DNA from: UBA2561 sp964577275
GTDB lineage: Bacteria; Bacteroidota; Bacteroidia; Cytophagales; Thermoflexibacteraceae
Length of the DNA stretch: 17,812 bases
Direction: 5' to 3'
Assembly: GCA_964577275.1 (NCBI GenBank)
Contig: CAZNYR010000084.1
Coordinates: 1 to 17,812, forward strand
Below the pieces are notes generated by a model. The model saw only the letters and a program-made list of their open reading frames with translations, did no database searches and was not told the DNA's origin. The translations under genes were made by a program, and so were the position numbers. Shown piece after piece: positions 1-8,400 of this stretch. Each line of letters starts with the position of its first letter. Positions within the stretch are counted from its first letter, which is position 1.

Positions 1-1322
1 GTACGGCTACTTTATTGACGCTGGTCGTGATTCCGATTTTGTACATTTGGCTTGGAGGAAAACATGAAAAAACAACCCTTTTTCGTTCCAAAAAGGGTTC
101 AAAAAACACCTTCATTTCAAAAAAATTAGCCTTTTTGTTATTTTTTGGGTGGAGTACGCCGATGCTTCAGGCGCAAAATTCCGAACACATTTCCTTAGAA
201 ATTACCCTTGAAAAAGCTCTACAAAATTATCCATCCGTACAAAAAGCAAAGCTACAAATTCGAGCTTCGGAATACCTAAAAACACATTACATTACGTGGC
301 AACCTCTTGATTTTCAGTACCAATACGGAAATATTAATAATGCCGATTTGGATATGAGTTTGACGTTCATGCAATCCGTACCGATGCCTTACGCCCTCAA
401 ATCCAAAAAACAGTATGCTCAAGCTCAACATGAATTAACCGAACAGCACTTGAAAGTAACTGAAAATGAGGTAGTTTGGCAAGTCAAAAAGGCATATTTT
501 GAATGGTATTTTTGGCATCAAAAATTAGAATTAATCCAGAAAGAAGATTCGATTTTGCAGACTTTACAGCGCATTGCCAAAATTCAGGCTGAAACAGGTG
601 AAATTTCACCGATTTTTCAGCAACGTGCCGAATTGGAAACACAACAAATCCGATGGCAAATCTCTGATATTCAGCAAAATATCTTTGAACAAAAACAACG
701 TGTGGGAATGTTTTTGGGAGATTCCTTATCGAATGTTATGCCCGAAAAAAATACCTTTGAAATACTTGATAATCAAATGGTTATGATTGAAAATGTAACA
801 GATAATCCTACGTTGAAATACTGGCAAAAGCAGCAAAATGTTTATGCTTGTGCCGAAAAATGGCATCAAACCAATCGTTTGCCTGATATACAGTTTGGGT
901 ATTTTAATATGCGAGAAGGCGGAAGTTTTCAGCGTCATGCCATGCTTTTGGGTTTGCAAATTCCGTTAGGACATTCCGAATCGAAACATCAGCAAAAAAT
1001 AGCGCAAATCGAACAGCAAAAAGCAAATTTACAAACACAACTTATTGAAAATCAATTAAAAACACGTGCGTTGATGTTGCAAAAAAATCTTGCTCGAAAT
1101 GCTGAAAAATTGCATGATTTCCGAACAAATACCTTGCCGATGGCTCGTCAGATTCTTGGAAAAATACAAAAAAGTTATCAAGCAGGCGAAGCCGATTATA
1201 CGACTTTTGTCCAAACTCGGCGTGAAATTTTTACGCTCGAAAATCAATATTTAGACATTTTATTAAATGATTTTTTGACTCGTGCCGAACTCGAATTTTT
1301 ATTTTCTTTTGATTCATTTTAA
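1..1322 (+). CDS. CusA/CzcA-type heavy-metal RND efflux pump fused to TolC/CzcC outer-membrane factor (5'-partial)
   Basis: The reading frame is open from base 3 and has no start inside the window, so the gene begins upstream. The first visible residues (TATLLTLVVIPILYIWL) match the last transmembrane helix of CusA/CzcA RND pumps. The same frame then crosses a basic linker (bases 57-125) and a second hydrophobic segment (KKLAFLLFFG to LQAQN). It continues through about 380 residues of TolC/CzcC-type helical barrel with TALENxYP-like entry helices and an internal duplication, ending FLFSFDSF. The second hydrophobic segment would carry the chain back to the periplasm, which a fused TolC part needs. 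RND-TolC fusions of this kind are known in Bacteroidota from general family knowledge. The first in-frame ATG after the pump helix is at 162, inside the hydrophobic segment, so a separate TolC start is unlikely. The adaptor gene follows 20 bp downstream. The transported metal cannot be deduced from this fragment. Confidence 0.85.
   Translation, partial: TATLLTLVVIPILYIWLGGKHEKTTLFRSKKGSKNTFISKKLAFLLFFGWSTPMLQAQNSEHISLEITLEKALQNYPSVQKAKLQIRASEYLKTHYITWQPLDFQYQYGNINNADLDMSLTFMQSVPMPYALKSKKQYAQAQHELTEQHLKVTENEVVWQVKKAYFEWYFWHQKLELIQKEDSILQTLQRIAKIQAETGEISPIFQQRAELETQQIRWQISDIQQNIFEQKQRVGMFLGDSLSNVMPEKNTFEILDNQMVMIENVTDNPTLKYWQKQQNVYACAEKWHQTNRLPDIQFGYFNMREGGSFQRHAMLLGLQIPLGHSESKHQQKIAQIEQQKANLQTQLIENQLKTRALMLQKNLARNAEKLHDFRTNTLPMARQILGKIQKSYQAGEADYTTFVQTRREIFTLENQYLDILLNDFLTRAELEFLFSFDSF
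74..99 (+). repeat. Perfect 10-bp inverted repeat in the RND-TolC linker
   Basis: AACCCTTTTT (74-83) and AAAAAGGGTT (90-99) are perfect reverse complements around a 6-base loop (CGTTCC). The hairpin lies inside the open reading frame, exactly in the linker between the pump's last helix and the TolC part. No T-run follows it, so it is not an obvious terminator. It may be a relic of a former gene boundary or an RNA structure with a translational role; both are inference. Confidence 0.6.
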
Positions 1323-1342
1323 ATTTAAAATCATATAAAATT

Positions 1343-2533
1343 ATGAAAATATATCATTTAAAATATTATTTTATCGTCTTTTTAATGACGTTTATGGCGT
1401 GCGAAAGCGAAAAAATGCCTTCGGAAATTGCATCCGAAATATCAAAAATTCCCGACCCAATGACGCTTAGTTTGACCAAAGAACAGATACAACAAATTGG
1501 ACTGGAACTTGGAAAAGTACAAACGAAAGCATTGGAAAATACGCTTTTTGTAAACGGCAAAATTACTGTGCCGCCCAATCACTCGGCACAGCTTCATGCG
1601 TATCATGCGGGTTTTGTGCAAGAAATTCGGGTTTTGGCAGGCGATTTTGTGCAAAAAGGACAAACTGTGGCGGTTTTGGCGCATCACGAGTTTTTGAAAT
1701 TGCAGGAAAATTATCTGACGCTCCGAAGTGAATCGGATTATTTGCAGAAAGAATTGGCACGCCAAAAAACGCTACGAGCCGAAGAGATTAATGCCGAAAA
1801 AAAATGGCAAGAAGTGCAACGGGATGCCCAAATCAAAGAGGCGCAGGCTCGAAGTTTGGAAAAACAATTAACGATTTTGGGTATTAATCCTAAAACCCTG
1901 ACTGCCAGTACAATGCGTGCGAATTTTGAGGTAAAAAGTCCGATTTCGGGCTATGTCGAGGCGGTTTCGGGTCGGCTGGGCGAATTTNNNNNNNNNNAAT
2001 TTGTGGACTTAGAAAATATCCTTTTGAGGGTGCAAAGTAACGAAAATAAATATCTGGAATTAACGGTTTTTGAGAAAGAAATACACCAAATTCGTCAAGG
2101 GCAAATTGTAACGTTTGAATCCTCAAGTTTGGGCGCAGAAACCTATCGGGCGGAGGTCGTTTTGATTGGTCAAACGATTGAGCATCAGGATAAAACGATA
2201 CGCATTCAGGCACGCATTTCTGATGCTGGCGCTCAAAAGAAATTAATTTCGGGAATGTTTGTCCATGCGCGTGTGCTGTTGGCTTCGAGCGAAAATCATG
2301 TATTGCCTTCGGAAGCGGTTATTCAGGAAGGAAATCAATACTTTGCCTTTATTCAGACCTCAAAACAGGAAAAAGAAAGCCATTTTGAGAAAATTGCATT
2401 GAAAATTACGGGTAAAGATGCCAATTTTGTAGCTTTTGAGCCGATATTGCCTTTATTGTCAGATGTAGTATTTGTACAAAAAGGCGCATTTTATTTGCAG
2501 GCACAACTGTTAAAATTGAGTGAATCTGACTAA
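1343..2533 (+). CDS. Efflux RND periplasmic adaptor, CusB/CzcB (HlyD/MFP) family lipoprotein, containing an N gap
   Basis: This is the periplasmic adaptor that bridges the RND pump and its outer-membrane channel. The first 20 residues are a lipoprotein signal peptide ending in a lipobox (TFMAC, Cys20), so the mature protein is probably lipid-anchored. The usual adaptor layout follows: a first lipoyl half-motif around 79-115, a helical hairpin about 116-190, a second lipoyl half around 195-230, then a beta-barrel (about 236-310, including LTVFEKEIHQIRQGQ) and a C-terminal membrane-proximal region. It begins 20 bp after the pump-TolC gene and is surely co-transcribed with it. Ten Ns at 1988-1997 interrupt the second lipoyl half. 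Both flanks carry AATTT, and collapsing Ns plus one copy removes 15 bp, stays in frame and gives a natural LGEFVDLENILLRV. The true protein is therefore probably 391 residues. Metal specificity is not evident. Confidence 0.88.
   Translation: MKIYHLKYYFIVFLMTFMACESEKMPSEIASEISKIPDPMTLSLTKEQIQQIGLELGKVQTKALENTLFVNGKITVPPNHSAQLHAYHAGFVQEIRVLAGDFVQKGQTVAVLAHHEFLKLQENYLTLRSESDYLQKELARQKTLRAEEINAEKKWQEVQRDAQIKEAQARSLEKQLTILGINPKTLTASTMRANFEVKSPISGYVEAVSGRLGEFXXXXFVDLENILLRVQSNENKYLELTVFEKEIHQIRQGQIVTFESSSLGAETYRAEVVLIGQTIEHQDKTIRIQARISDAGAQKKLISGMFVHARVLLASSENHVLPSEAVIQEGNQYFAFIQTSKQEKESHFEKIALKITGKDANFVAFEPILPLLSDVVFVQKGAFYLQAQLLKLSESD
1988..1997. other. Assembly gap of 10 Ns, probably spurious
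   Basis: The ten Ns are flanked on the left by AATTT (1983-1987) and on the right by AATTT (1998-2002). Joining the flanks at that shared pentamer removes 15 bp, keeps the reading frame and yields an expected lipoyl-domain sequence. A scaffolder probably placed a fixed-length gap between two contigs that in fact overlap. Confidence 0.85.
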
Positions 2534-2643
2534 ACAGCACTTTGTAGAAAATAATGATATAATGACTTAAAATTTTTAGAGTCTATCCAGAAGTTGGCGA
2601 ATTTTCGTATGGCTAAAATTGCTCAAAACTGCCGAATTTTTAT

Positions 2644-2664
2644 CATATTTGTCCACTATTTTTG
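2644..2664 (+). promoter_or_regulatory. Candidate Bacteroidota -7 elements upstream of valS
   Basis: The 218-bp gap before valS has no gene. It contains TATTTTTG at 2657-2664, an exact match to the Bacteroidota -7 consensus TAnnTTTG, and the near match CATATTTG at 2644-2651. The second has a TTG 22 bp upstream (2619-2621) that could act as the -33 element; the first has no good -33 partner. I cannot choose between them, and AT-rich DNA gives such matches by chance. No clear terminator is visible after the adaptor gene. Confidence 0.22.
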
Positions 2665-2751
2665 ATAGAAACAAAGCGAATCTACTTTTCAAGGATAAGT
2701 TACTCAAAATCAATTCTTTGAAAACTTAAAAACTATAAAATACAGAGCATT

Positions 2752-5376
2752 ATGGCATTGGCAAAAACCTACAACCCAACCCAAACCGAAGACAAATGGT
2801 ATCAATACTGGCTGGAAAAAGACTTTTTTTCTGCCAAACCCAATCCCGATAAAACACCTTATACTATCGTCATTCCGCCACCAAATGTTACGGGTGTGTT
2901 GCATATGGGACATATGTTGAATAATACCATTCAAGATATTTTGATTCGGAAAGCACGGATGCAAGGCAAAGAAGCCTGCTGGGTGCCGGGAACTGACCAT
3001 GCCTCCATCGCTACGGAAGCCAAAGTCGTCAAGATGCTCAAGGACAAAGGCATCGAAAAACATCATATTTCACGAGAGGAATTTTTGGAACACGCTTGGC
3101 AATGGAAAGAAAAATACGGCGGAATTATTCTTGAACAGCTCAAAAAATTGGGCGCATCTTGCGACTGGAATCGAACTCGCTTTACGATGGAGGAGGATTT
3201 ATCCAAGCAAGTCATCAAAGTTTTTGTCGATTGGTACAACAAAGGATACATTTATCGGGGCGTTCGGATGGTGAACTGGGACCCCGAAGGAAAAACTGCG
3301 CTGGCGGATGACGAGGTCATTCATAAGGAAAGTCAAGGCAAATTATTTTATGTCAAATATCGGATTCAAGATACTGATAATGAGTTTATTACGATTGCTA
3401 CGACTCGACCCGAAACCATTCTTGGCGATACGGCAGTTTGTGTCAATCCGAATGATGAACGCTATCAACATTTAATCGGCAAAAAGGCAATGATTCCGAA
3501 AGTAAATCGCCCTGTTCCGATTATTGCGGATGATTATGTTACGCCTGAATTTGGGACAGGATGCCTCAAGGTTACGCCCGCCCACGACTTGAACGATTAC
3601 GAAATCGGTTTGCGACATCATTTGGAAGTAATTGATACGATTGCTGATGACGGAACCATGAGCCAAGCAGCAGGCTTTTATGTGGGCGAAGACCGTTTTG
3701 TCGTTCGTAAAAAAATCGTAAAAGACCTCAAAGAGATGGGACAACTCGTTAAGGTTGAGGAAATTACGAACAAAGTAGGACGCTCCGAGCGCACCGATGC
3801 GGTCATCGAACCCAAACTTTCGACCCAGTGGTTTGTGGCAATGGAAAATTTTAAGCAAAAAGCCTTAGAAAAAGTTGAATATGATAGCATAAAATTACAT
3901 CCGCCCAAATTCAAAAATATGTACCGAAGTTGGATGGAAAATGTGCGTGATTGGTGCATTTCTCGGCAACTTTGGTGGGGGCATCGGATTCCTGCGTATT
4001 TCTTGCCAAACGGCGAATTTGTCGTGGCAGAAACTGCCCAAGAAGCCTTGAAATTAGCACAAGAAAAAGACCCGAATCTGAAAGCCGAAGATTTGCGCCA
4101 AGAAGAGGATGTACTGGATACGTGGTTCTCTTCGGGGTTGTGGCCAATTTCGGTGTTTAATGGTTTGCTCGACCCTGAAAATGAGGAGATTAATTATTTT
4201 TACCCGACCAATGTTTTGGTAACTGCGCCCGAAATTTTGTTCTTTTGGGTTGCCAGAATGATTATTTCGGGATACGAATATCGGGACGAAAAACCATTTG
4301 AAGATGTCTATTTGACGGGAATTGTGCGGGATAAATTGCACCGAAAAATGTCCAAATCTTTGGGCAATTCGCCTGACCCAATCGAACTGATAAACCGATA
4401 CGGAGCGGATGGCGTGCGGACGGGAATGCTTTTCAGTTCGCCAGCAGGAAATGACTTGCTTTTTGATGAAAAATTATGCGAACAAGGACGTAATTTTTGT
4501 AACAAAATCTGGAATGCCTTTCGATTGATTAAAGGTTGGGAAATTGCTGAAAATCAACAAGAAATGTCCCATTTGGTGGCGATTCATTGGTTTGAAAACA
4601 AACTCAATTCGGCATTAGAAAAAATTGAAGACCATTATTCAAAATATCGAATTTCGGATGCTTTGATGACGATTTATAAACTGATTTGGGATGATTTCTG
4701 TTCGTGGTATTTGGAAATCATAAAACCGCCTTATGGTGAACCAATCGACCGCCAGACTTACGATAAAACGATTGAAATTTTAGAAAAACTGATTAAAATA
4801 TTACATCCATTTATGCCCTTTATTTCCGAAGAAATTTGGCATCAAATCACGGAAAGACATGAAAAAGATTGCGTTATCGTGGCGGAATATCCGAAAGTTG
4901 GTGAATTTGATGAAACGATTTTGAAGGAAGCCGAAATCATTTTTGAGGTCGTTACGGCATTGCGAAATACCCGAAATGCCAAAGGAATTTCGCCCAAACA
5001 AGAATTGATTTTGTACATCAAAACTGATGAGAACTCAATTTATGAGAAGTTCAAAATGACCATCAAAAAACTGGCGAATATTTCGGCAATTAGCTACACG
5101 CCCAAAGCCGTCGAAAAAACAGTAAGTTTTATCATAAAAGCTGATGAATTTTTCATTCCCATTGAAGGTCAGATAGATACCGCACAAGAAAAGGAAAAAA
5201 TCCGAAAAGAATTAGACTACACGAAAGGCTTTTTGAAAGGCGTAGAAAACAAGCTGGCAAACGAACGTTTTGTCAATCATGCGCCTGCCAATGTCCTTGA
5301 AAATGAGCGCAAAAAACAAGCGGATGCGCTTGCCAAAATCGAAACATTGGAAAAAAGTTTGAAAGCATTAGGATAA
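2752..5376 (+). CDS. valS: Valine--tRNA ligase (ValRS)
   Basis: Class I aminoacyl-tRNA synthetase that charges tRNA-Val with valine in the cytoplasm and edits mis-activated threonine. At 874 residues it has the normal full length for bacterial ValRS. The HIGH-type signature appears as NVTGVLHMGHM (HMGH at 51-54) and the second ATP-binding loop as KMSKS at 532-536 in HRKMSKSLGNS. The editing (CP1) insertion occupies roughly residues 190-335, with ATTRPETILGDTAV and GTGCLKVTPAHD. The anticodon-binding helical domain follows KMSKS, and the charged coiled-coil tail typical of ValRS ends the protein (about 805-874). The start ATG fits the family's short N-terminus (ALAKTYNPTQTEDKWYQYW). The gene stands alone, 218 bp after the adaptor gene, and faces the chemoreceptor gene across a strong hairpin. 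Confidence 0.99.
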   Translation: MALAKTYNPTQTEDKWYQYWLEKDFFSAKPNPDKTPYTIVIPPPNVTGVLHMGHMLNNTIQDILIRKARMQGKEACWVPGTDHASIATEAKVVKMLKDKGIEKHHISREEFLEHAWQWKEKYGGIILEQLKKLGASCDWNRTRFTMEEDLSKQVIKVFVDWYNKGYIYRGVRMVNWDPEGKTALADDEVIHKESQGKLFYVKYRIQDTDNEFITIATTRPETILGDTAVCVNPNDERYQHLIGKKAMIPKVNRPVPIIADDYVTPEFGTGCLKVTPAHDLNDYEIGLRHHLEVIDTIADDGTMSQAAGFYVGEDRFVVRKKIVKDLKEMGQLVKVEEITNKVGRSERTDAVIEPKLSTQWFVAMENFKQKALEKVEYDSIKLHPPKFKNMYRSWMENVRDWCISRQLWWGHRIPAYFLPNGEFVVAETAQEALKLAQEKDPNLKAEDLRQEEDVLDTWFSSGLWPISVFNGLLDPENEEINYFYPTNVLVTAPEILFFWVARMIISGYEYRDEKPFEDVYLTGIVRDKLHRKMSKSLGNSPDPIELINRYGADGVRTGMLFSSPAGNDLLFDEKLCEQGRNFCNKIWNAFRLIKGWEIAENQQEMSHLVAIHWFENKLNSALEKIEDHYSKYRISDALMTIYKLIWDDFCSWYLEIIKPPYGEPIDRQTYDKTIEILEKLIKILHPFMPFISEEIWHQITERHEKDCVIVAEYPKVGEFDETILKEAEIIFEVVTALRNTRNAKGISPKQELILYIKTDENSIYEKFKMTIKKLANISAISYTPKAVEKTVSFIIKADEFFIPIEGQIDTAQEKEKIRKELDYTKGFLKGVENKLANERFVNHAPANVLENERKKQADALAKIETLEKSLKALG

Positions 5377-5377
5377 A

Positions 5378-5416
5378 AATAAAGCCTGTCAAGTTCAAAA
5401 CTTGACAGGCTTTATT
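5378..5416. terminator. Bidirectional rho-independent terminator between valS and the PAS-MCP gene
   Basis: Perfect 18-bp stem: 5378-5395 (AATAAAGCCTGTCAAGTT) pairs with 5399-5416 around the 3-base loop CAA. The left arm starts with A/T bases that give a U-rich tail in both directions. It begins one base after the valS stop codon and lies 18 bp from the end of the convergent chemoreceptor gene, so it can serve both. Its core CCTGTCAAGTT recurs in the hairpin at 11688-11720. Confidence 0.92.
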
Positions 5417-5434
5417 ATATTGATAATCAAGACC

Positions 5435-8400
5435 TTAGTTTAATTTAAATTGTCCTACGCCATCCTTGAGTTCTTCGGCGAGCGTAGCCAAATTCGTGCC
5501 TGTCTGCGCCACCTGCGAAACAGCTTGGTCAAGTTGTTGAGCCGAAATCGTTACGTTTTGTGTTCCTGTGGCGGTTTCTTCAGAAACAACCACAATTTGA
5601 CGGATATTTTCGGCAATCAAACGGATAGCGTCTTTTTGGTCGCCCGAAGCCGAAAGTACATCTTTGGATAAGGTTAAGGTTTCTTCGCTCGAGTTTAGGA
5701 TGGTTTCAAATACTTTTTGGGCTTCTTGTGTCGCCGAATTTCCGTTATACACCGAAAATTCCATTTTGTCAATGGCTTTTCCTGCACTCGAAACGTCTTT
5801 CTGAACGTCTTTAATTACTTTTTCAATTTCAATCGTGGCGGATTTGGAACGTTCTGCGAGTTTTCGGATTTCTTCGGCAACGACCTGAAAACCACGCCCC
5901 GCATCGCCTGCCCGTGCCGCTTCAATCGCCGCATTGAGGGCAAGGAGATTAGTTTGGTTGGCAATTTCATTAATTACGTTTAGGGTTCTGGAAATTTCTT
6001 CGGAACGTTGCGCCAATACGTTAATTGAACCCGAAGTGGAATCTGCCGAATTTTCGATTTCGGACATATTTTTGACCAATTTTTCGATAATCGACATCCC
6101 ATTTTTACAACTTCCCATCCCTGTTTCTGCCGAACGATTAATGATTTCGGATTTCGTACCCATCGCATCGGAAGCCTTCAGAATGCCGTCCACGAGTTTT
6201 GCCGATTCATCCGTTCGGCGTACTTGCTCGTTCATGCCCATCGCAATTTGTTTGATTTCCGTAACCACCGTCAAGGTATTTTTTTCCATTTCCTTGAATT
6301 GTTCGAGCATCTGTTCGGTAGAATTATCAAGGGTAAGCGTTCCGATTTCGATATTTTTGAGCAAACCATTGATATTATTGAGTGCCAAATTTAAGGCTTT
6401 TGCCATATTTTGAATATCGCCTGCGGAGGCTTTTTCGTCAAATCGGTTGGTCAAATCGCCTTGCGAAAGTGCCGAAACTACTTTTTGAATCCGAGTAACG
6501 GGGTCAGAAACCGAGTCTAACAAATTATTTAGTAAATCATTCAGGTTTTTCCATGCGCCTGTGGCTTCGGCAAGTTTGACCCGTTCATCCAACTTTCCTT
6601 CTGTGCCTGCCAGACGTGCGACACGCGTAACTTCACGAATCGTATTTCGGAGTTTTTCTCGCAACGAAAGATTACTTTCAATCATGTTGGCGATGTCGCC
6701 TGTGGGTTTGATTTTGTGCAATTCAATATCAACATCCAAATTACCATTTTCGATATTTTCGAGAAATTCGCTGGCGGCAGTCAAAGAAATCTTGAAATCG
6801 GTTACATCTTGAGCATATTTAACGACCTTAAATATTCTGCCATCAAAATCCCGAATTGGGTTGTAAATGGCATCAAACCAGACTTCCTGTCCATTTTTGC
6901 CGATTCGCTTGAATGTACCTTGCGAAAATTCGCCTTGATTGAGTTGCGTCCAGAATGCCCGATATTCTTGGCTTTGGACGTATTCGGGTTCGCAAAGCGT
7001 GCGGTGATGCTTGCCTTTCAATTCTTCGAGTGTGTAGCCGAGTGAATTCAAAAAGTTTTGATTTGCCCAAATTACTGTGCCATCCAGATTAAATTCGACC
7101 GAGGCGTATGTTTTGCCGATAGCCGATAATTTGCCTCGATTTTCGCTGTTGGCGGTACGTCTTTCGGTGGCATCCTGCACATACGAAACGACTTTATAAA
7201 GTATGCCTTCTTCGTTTCGGATGGGGTTGTAAGTGCCTTCTAACCAGAGTTCTACGCCATTTTTTCCGATGCGTTTATAGGTTTCGGTATCATGCTCACC
7301 CCGATTGAGTTTGTCCCAAAAGTTTTTGTATGAAGGATGCGCCACGTGGTCAGCACGGCATAATACGCTGTGATGTTTCCCCTTGATTTCTTCAACCGCA
7401 TAATTGACATAATTCAAATATAAGTCGTTGGCAGTCAGGATTGTACCGTTCATATCAAATTCGATAACGCCATAGGAGCGGTCGATGGCTTCTTGTTTGC
7501 TGGCATTTTCGAGGTTTTGGATGCGCTGTTCGGTAATGTCATGAGCATATTGTACGATTTTAAAAATCTCGCCATCGGCATTTCGGATAGGATTATAAGT
7601 ACCTTGAAACCAGCGTACTTCGTTTTGTTTATCCACTCTTCGATAATCGCCTTGTTTAAATTCGCCTGTTTTTAAGGTATTCCAAAATTGGTGATACTTT
7701 TCGCTTTTGGCATATTCAGGTCGGCACAAATCCGCATGATTCATTTGCGTGATTTCTTTGAGGCGATAATTTGTGATTTCCAAAAATAAATCGTTGGCAG
7801 TCAATACATTACCTTCCAAATCGTATTCTACCGATGCGTAAGATTTGTTGATAGAATCTTGCTTACCTCGATTTTCGATAGCCATATTATGAGGCTCGGT
7901 AATATCCAAAGCATATTTTACAACTTTATGCAATTTGCCGTCATAATCACGAACGGGATTGTAAGTTGCCTGCAACCAACGTTCCGTGCCATCTTTTCGG
8001 ATGCGTTTGTAGGTATCGGTAAAAAACTCGCCCTTTTGCAATCGTTCCCAAAACTGCTGATATTCCTTGCTGTTGGCTGTTTTTGGGGTTACAAAAATGC
8101 GGTGATGTTCTCCTTTGATGTCTTCGATTTGATAGCCCATGATGTTGAGAAAAATATCATTTGCCTCCAAAATTCGTCCATCCATCGCAAACTCAATCGC
8201 TCCGTATGATTTGTTCAAAGCCTCTTGCTTGCCTCGATTGTCGAGTTCTCGTTTTCGTCTTTCGGTAATGTCATGAGCATATTGCACGACCTTATAAATC
8301 TTGCCGTCATAATCACGGATGGGGTTGTAAGTGGCTTGTAACCAGACTTTTTTGCCGTCCAAGCCGATGCGTTTGTAAATTCCTCGCTGAAATTCTCCTT

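Noticed and set aside
15..17. TTG at base 15 as the start of a free-standing TolC gene
   Set aside because: The frame continues upstream to base 3 as TATLL, and residues just after the TTG are clearly the end of an RND transmembrane helix, so TTG is only an internal codon.
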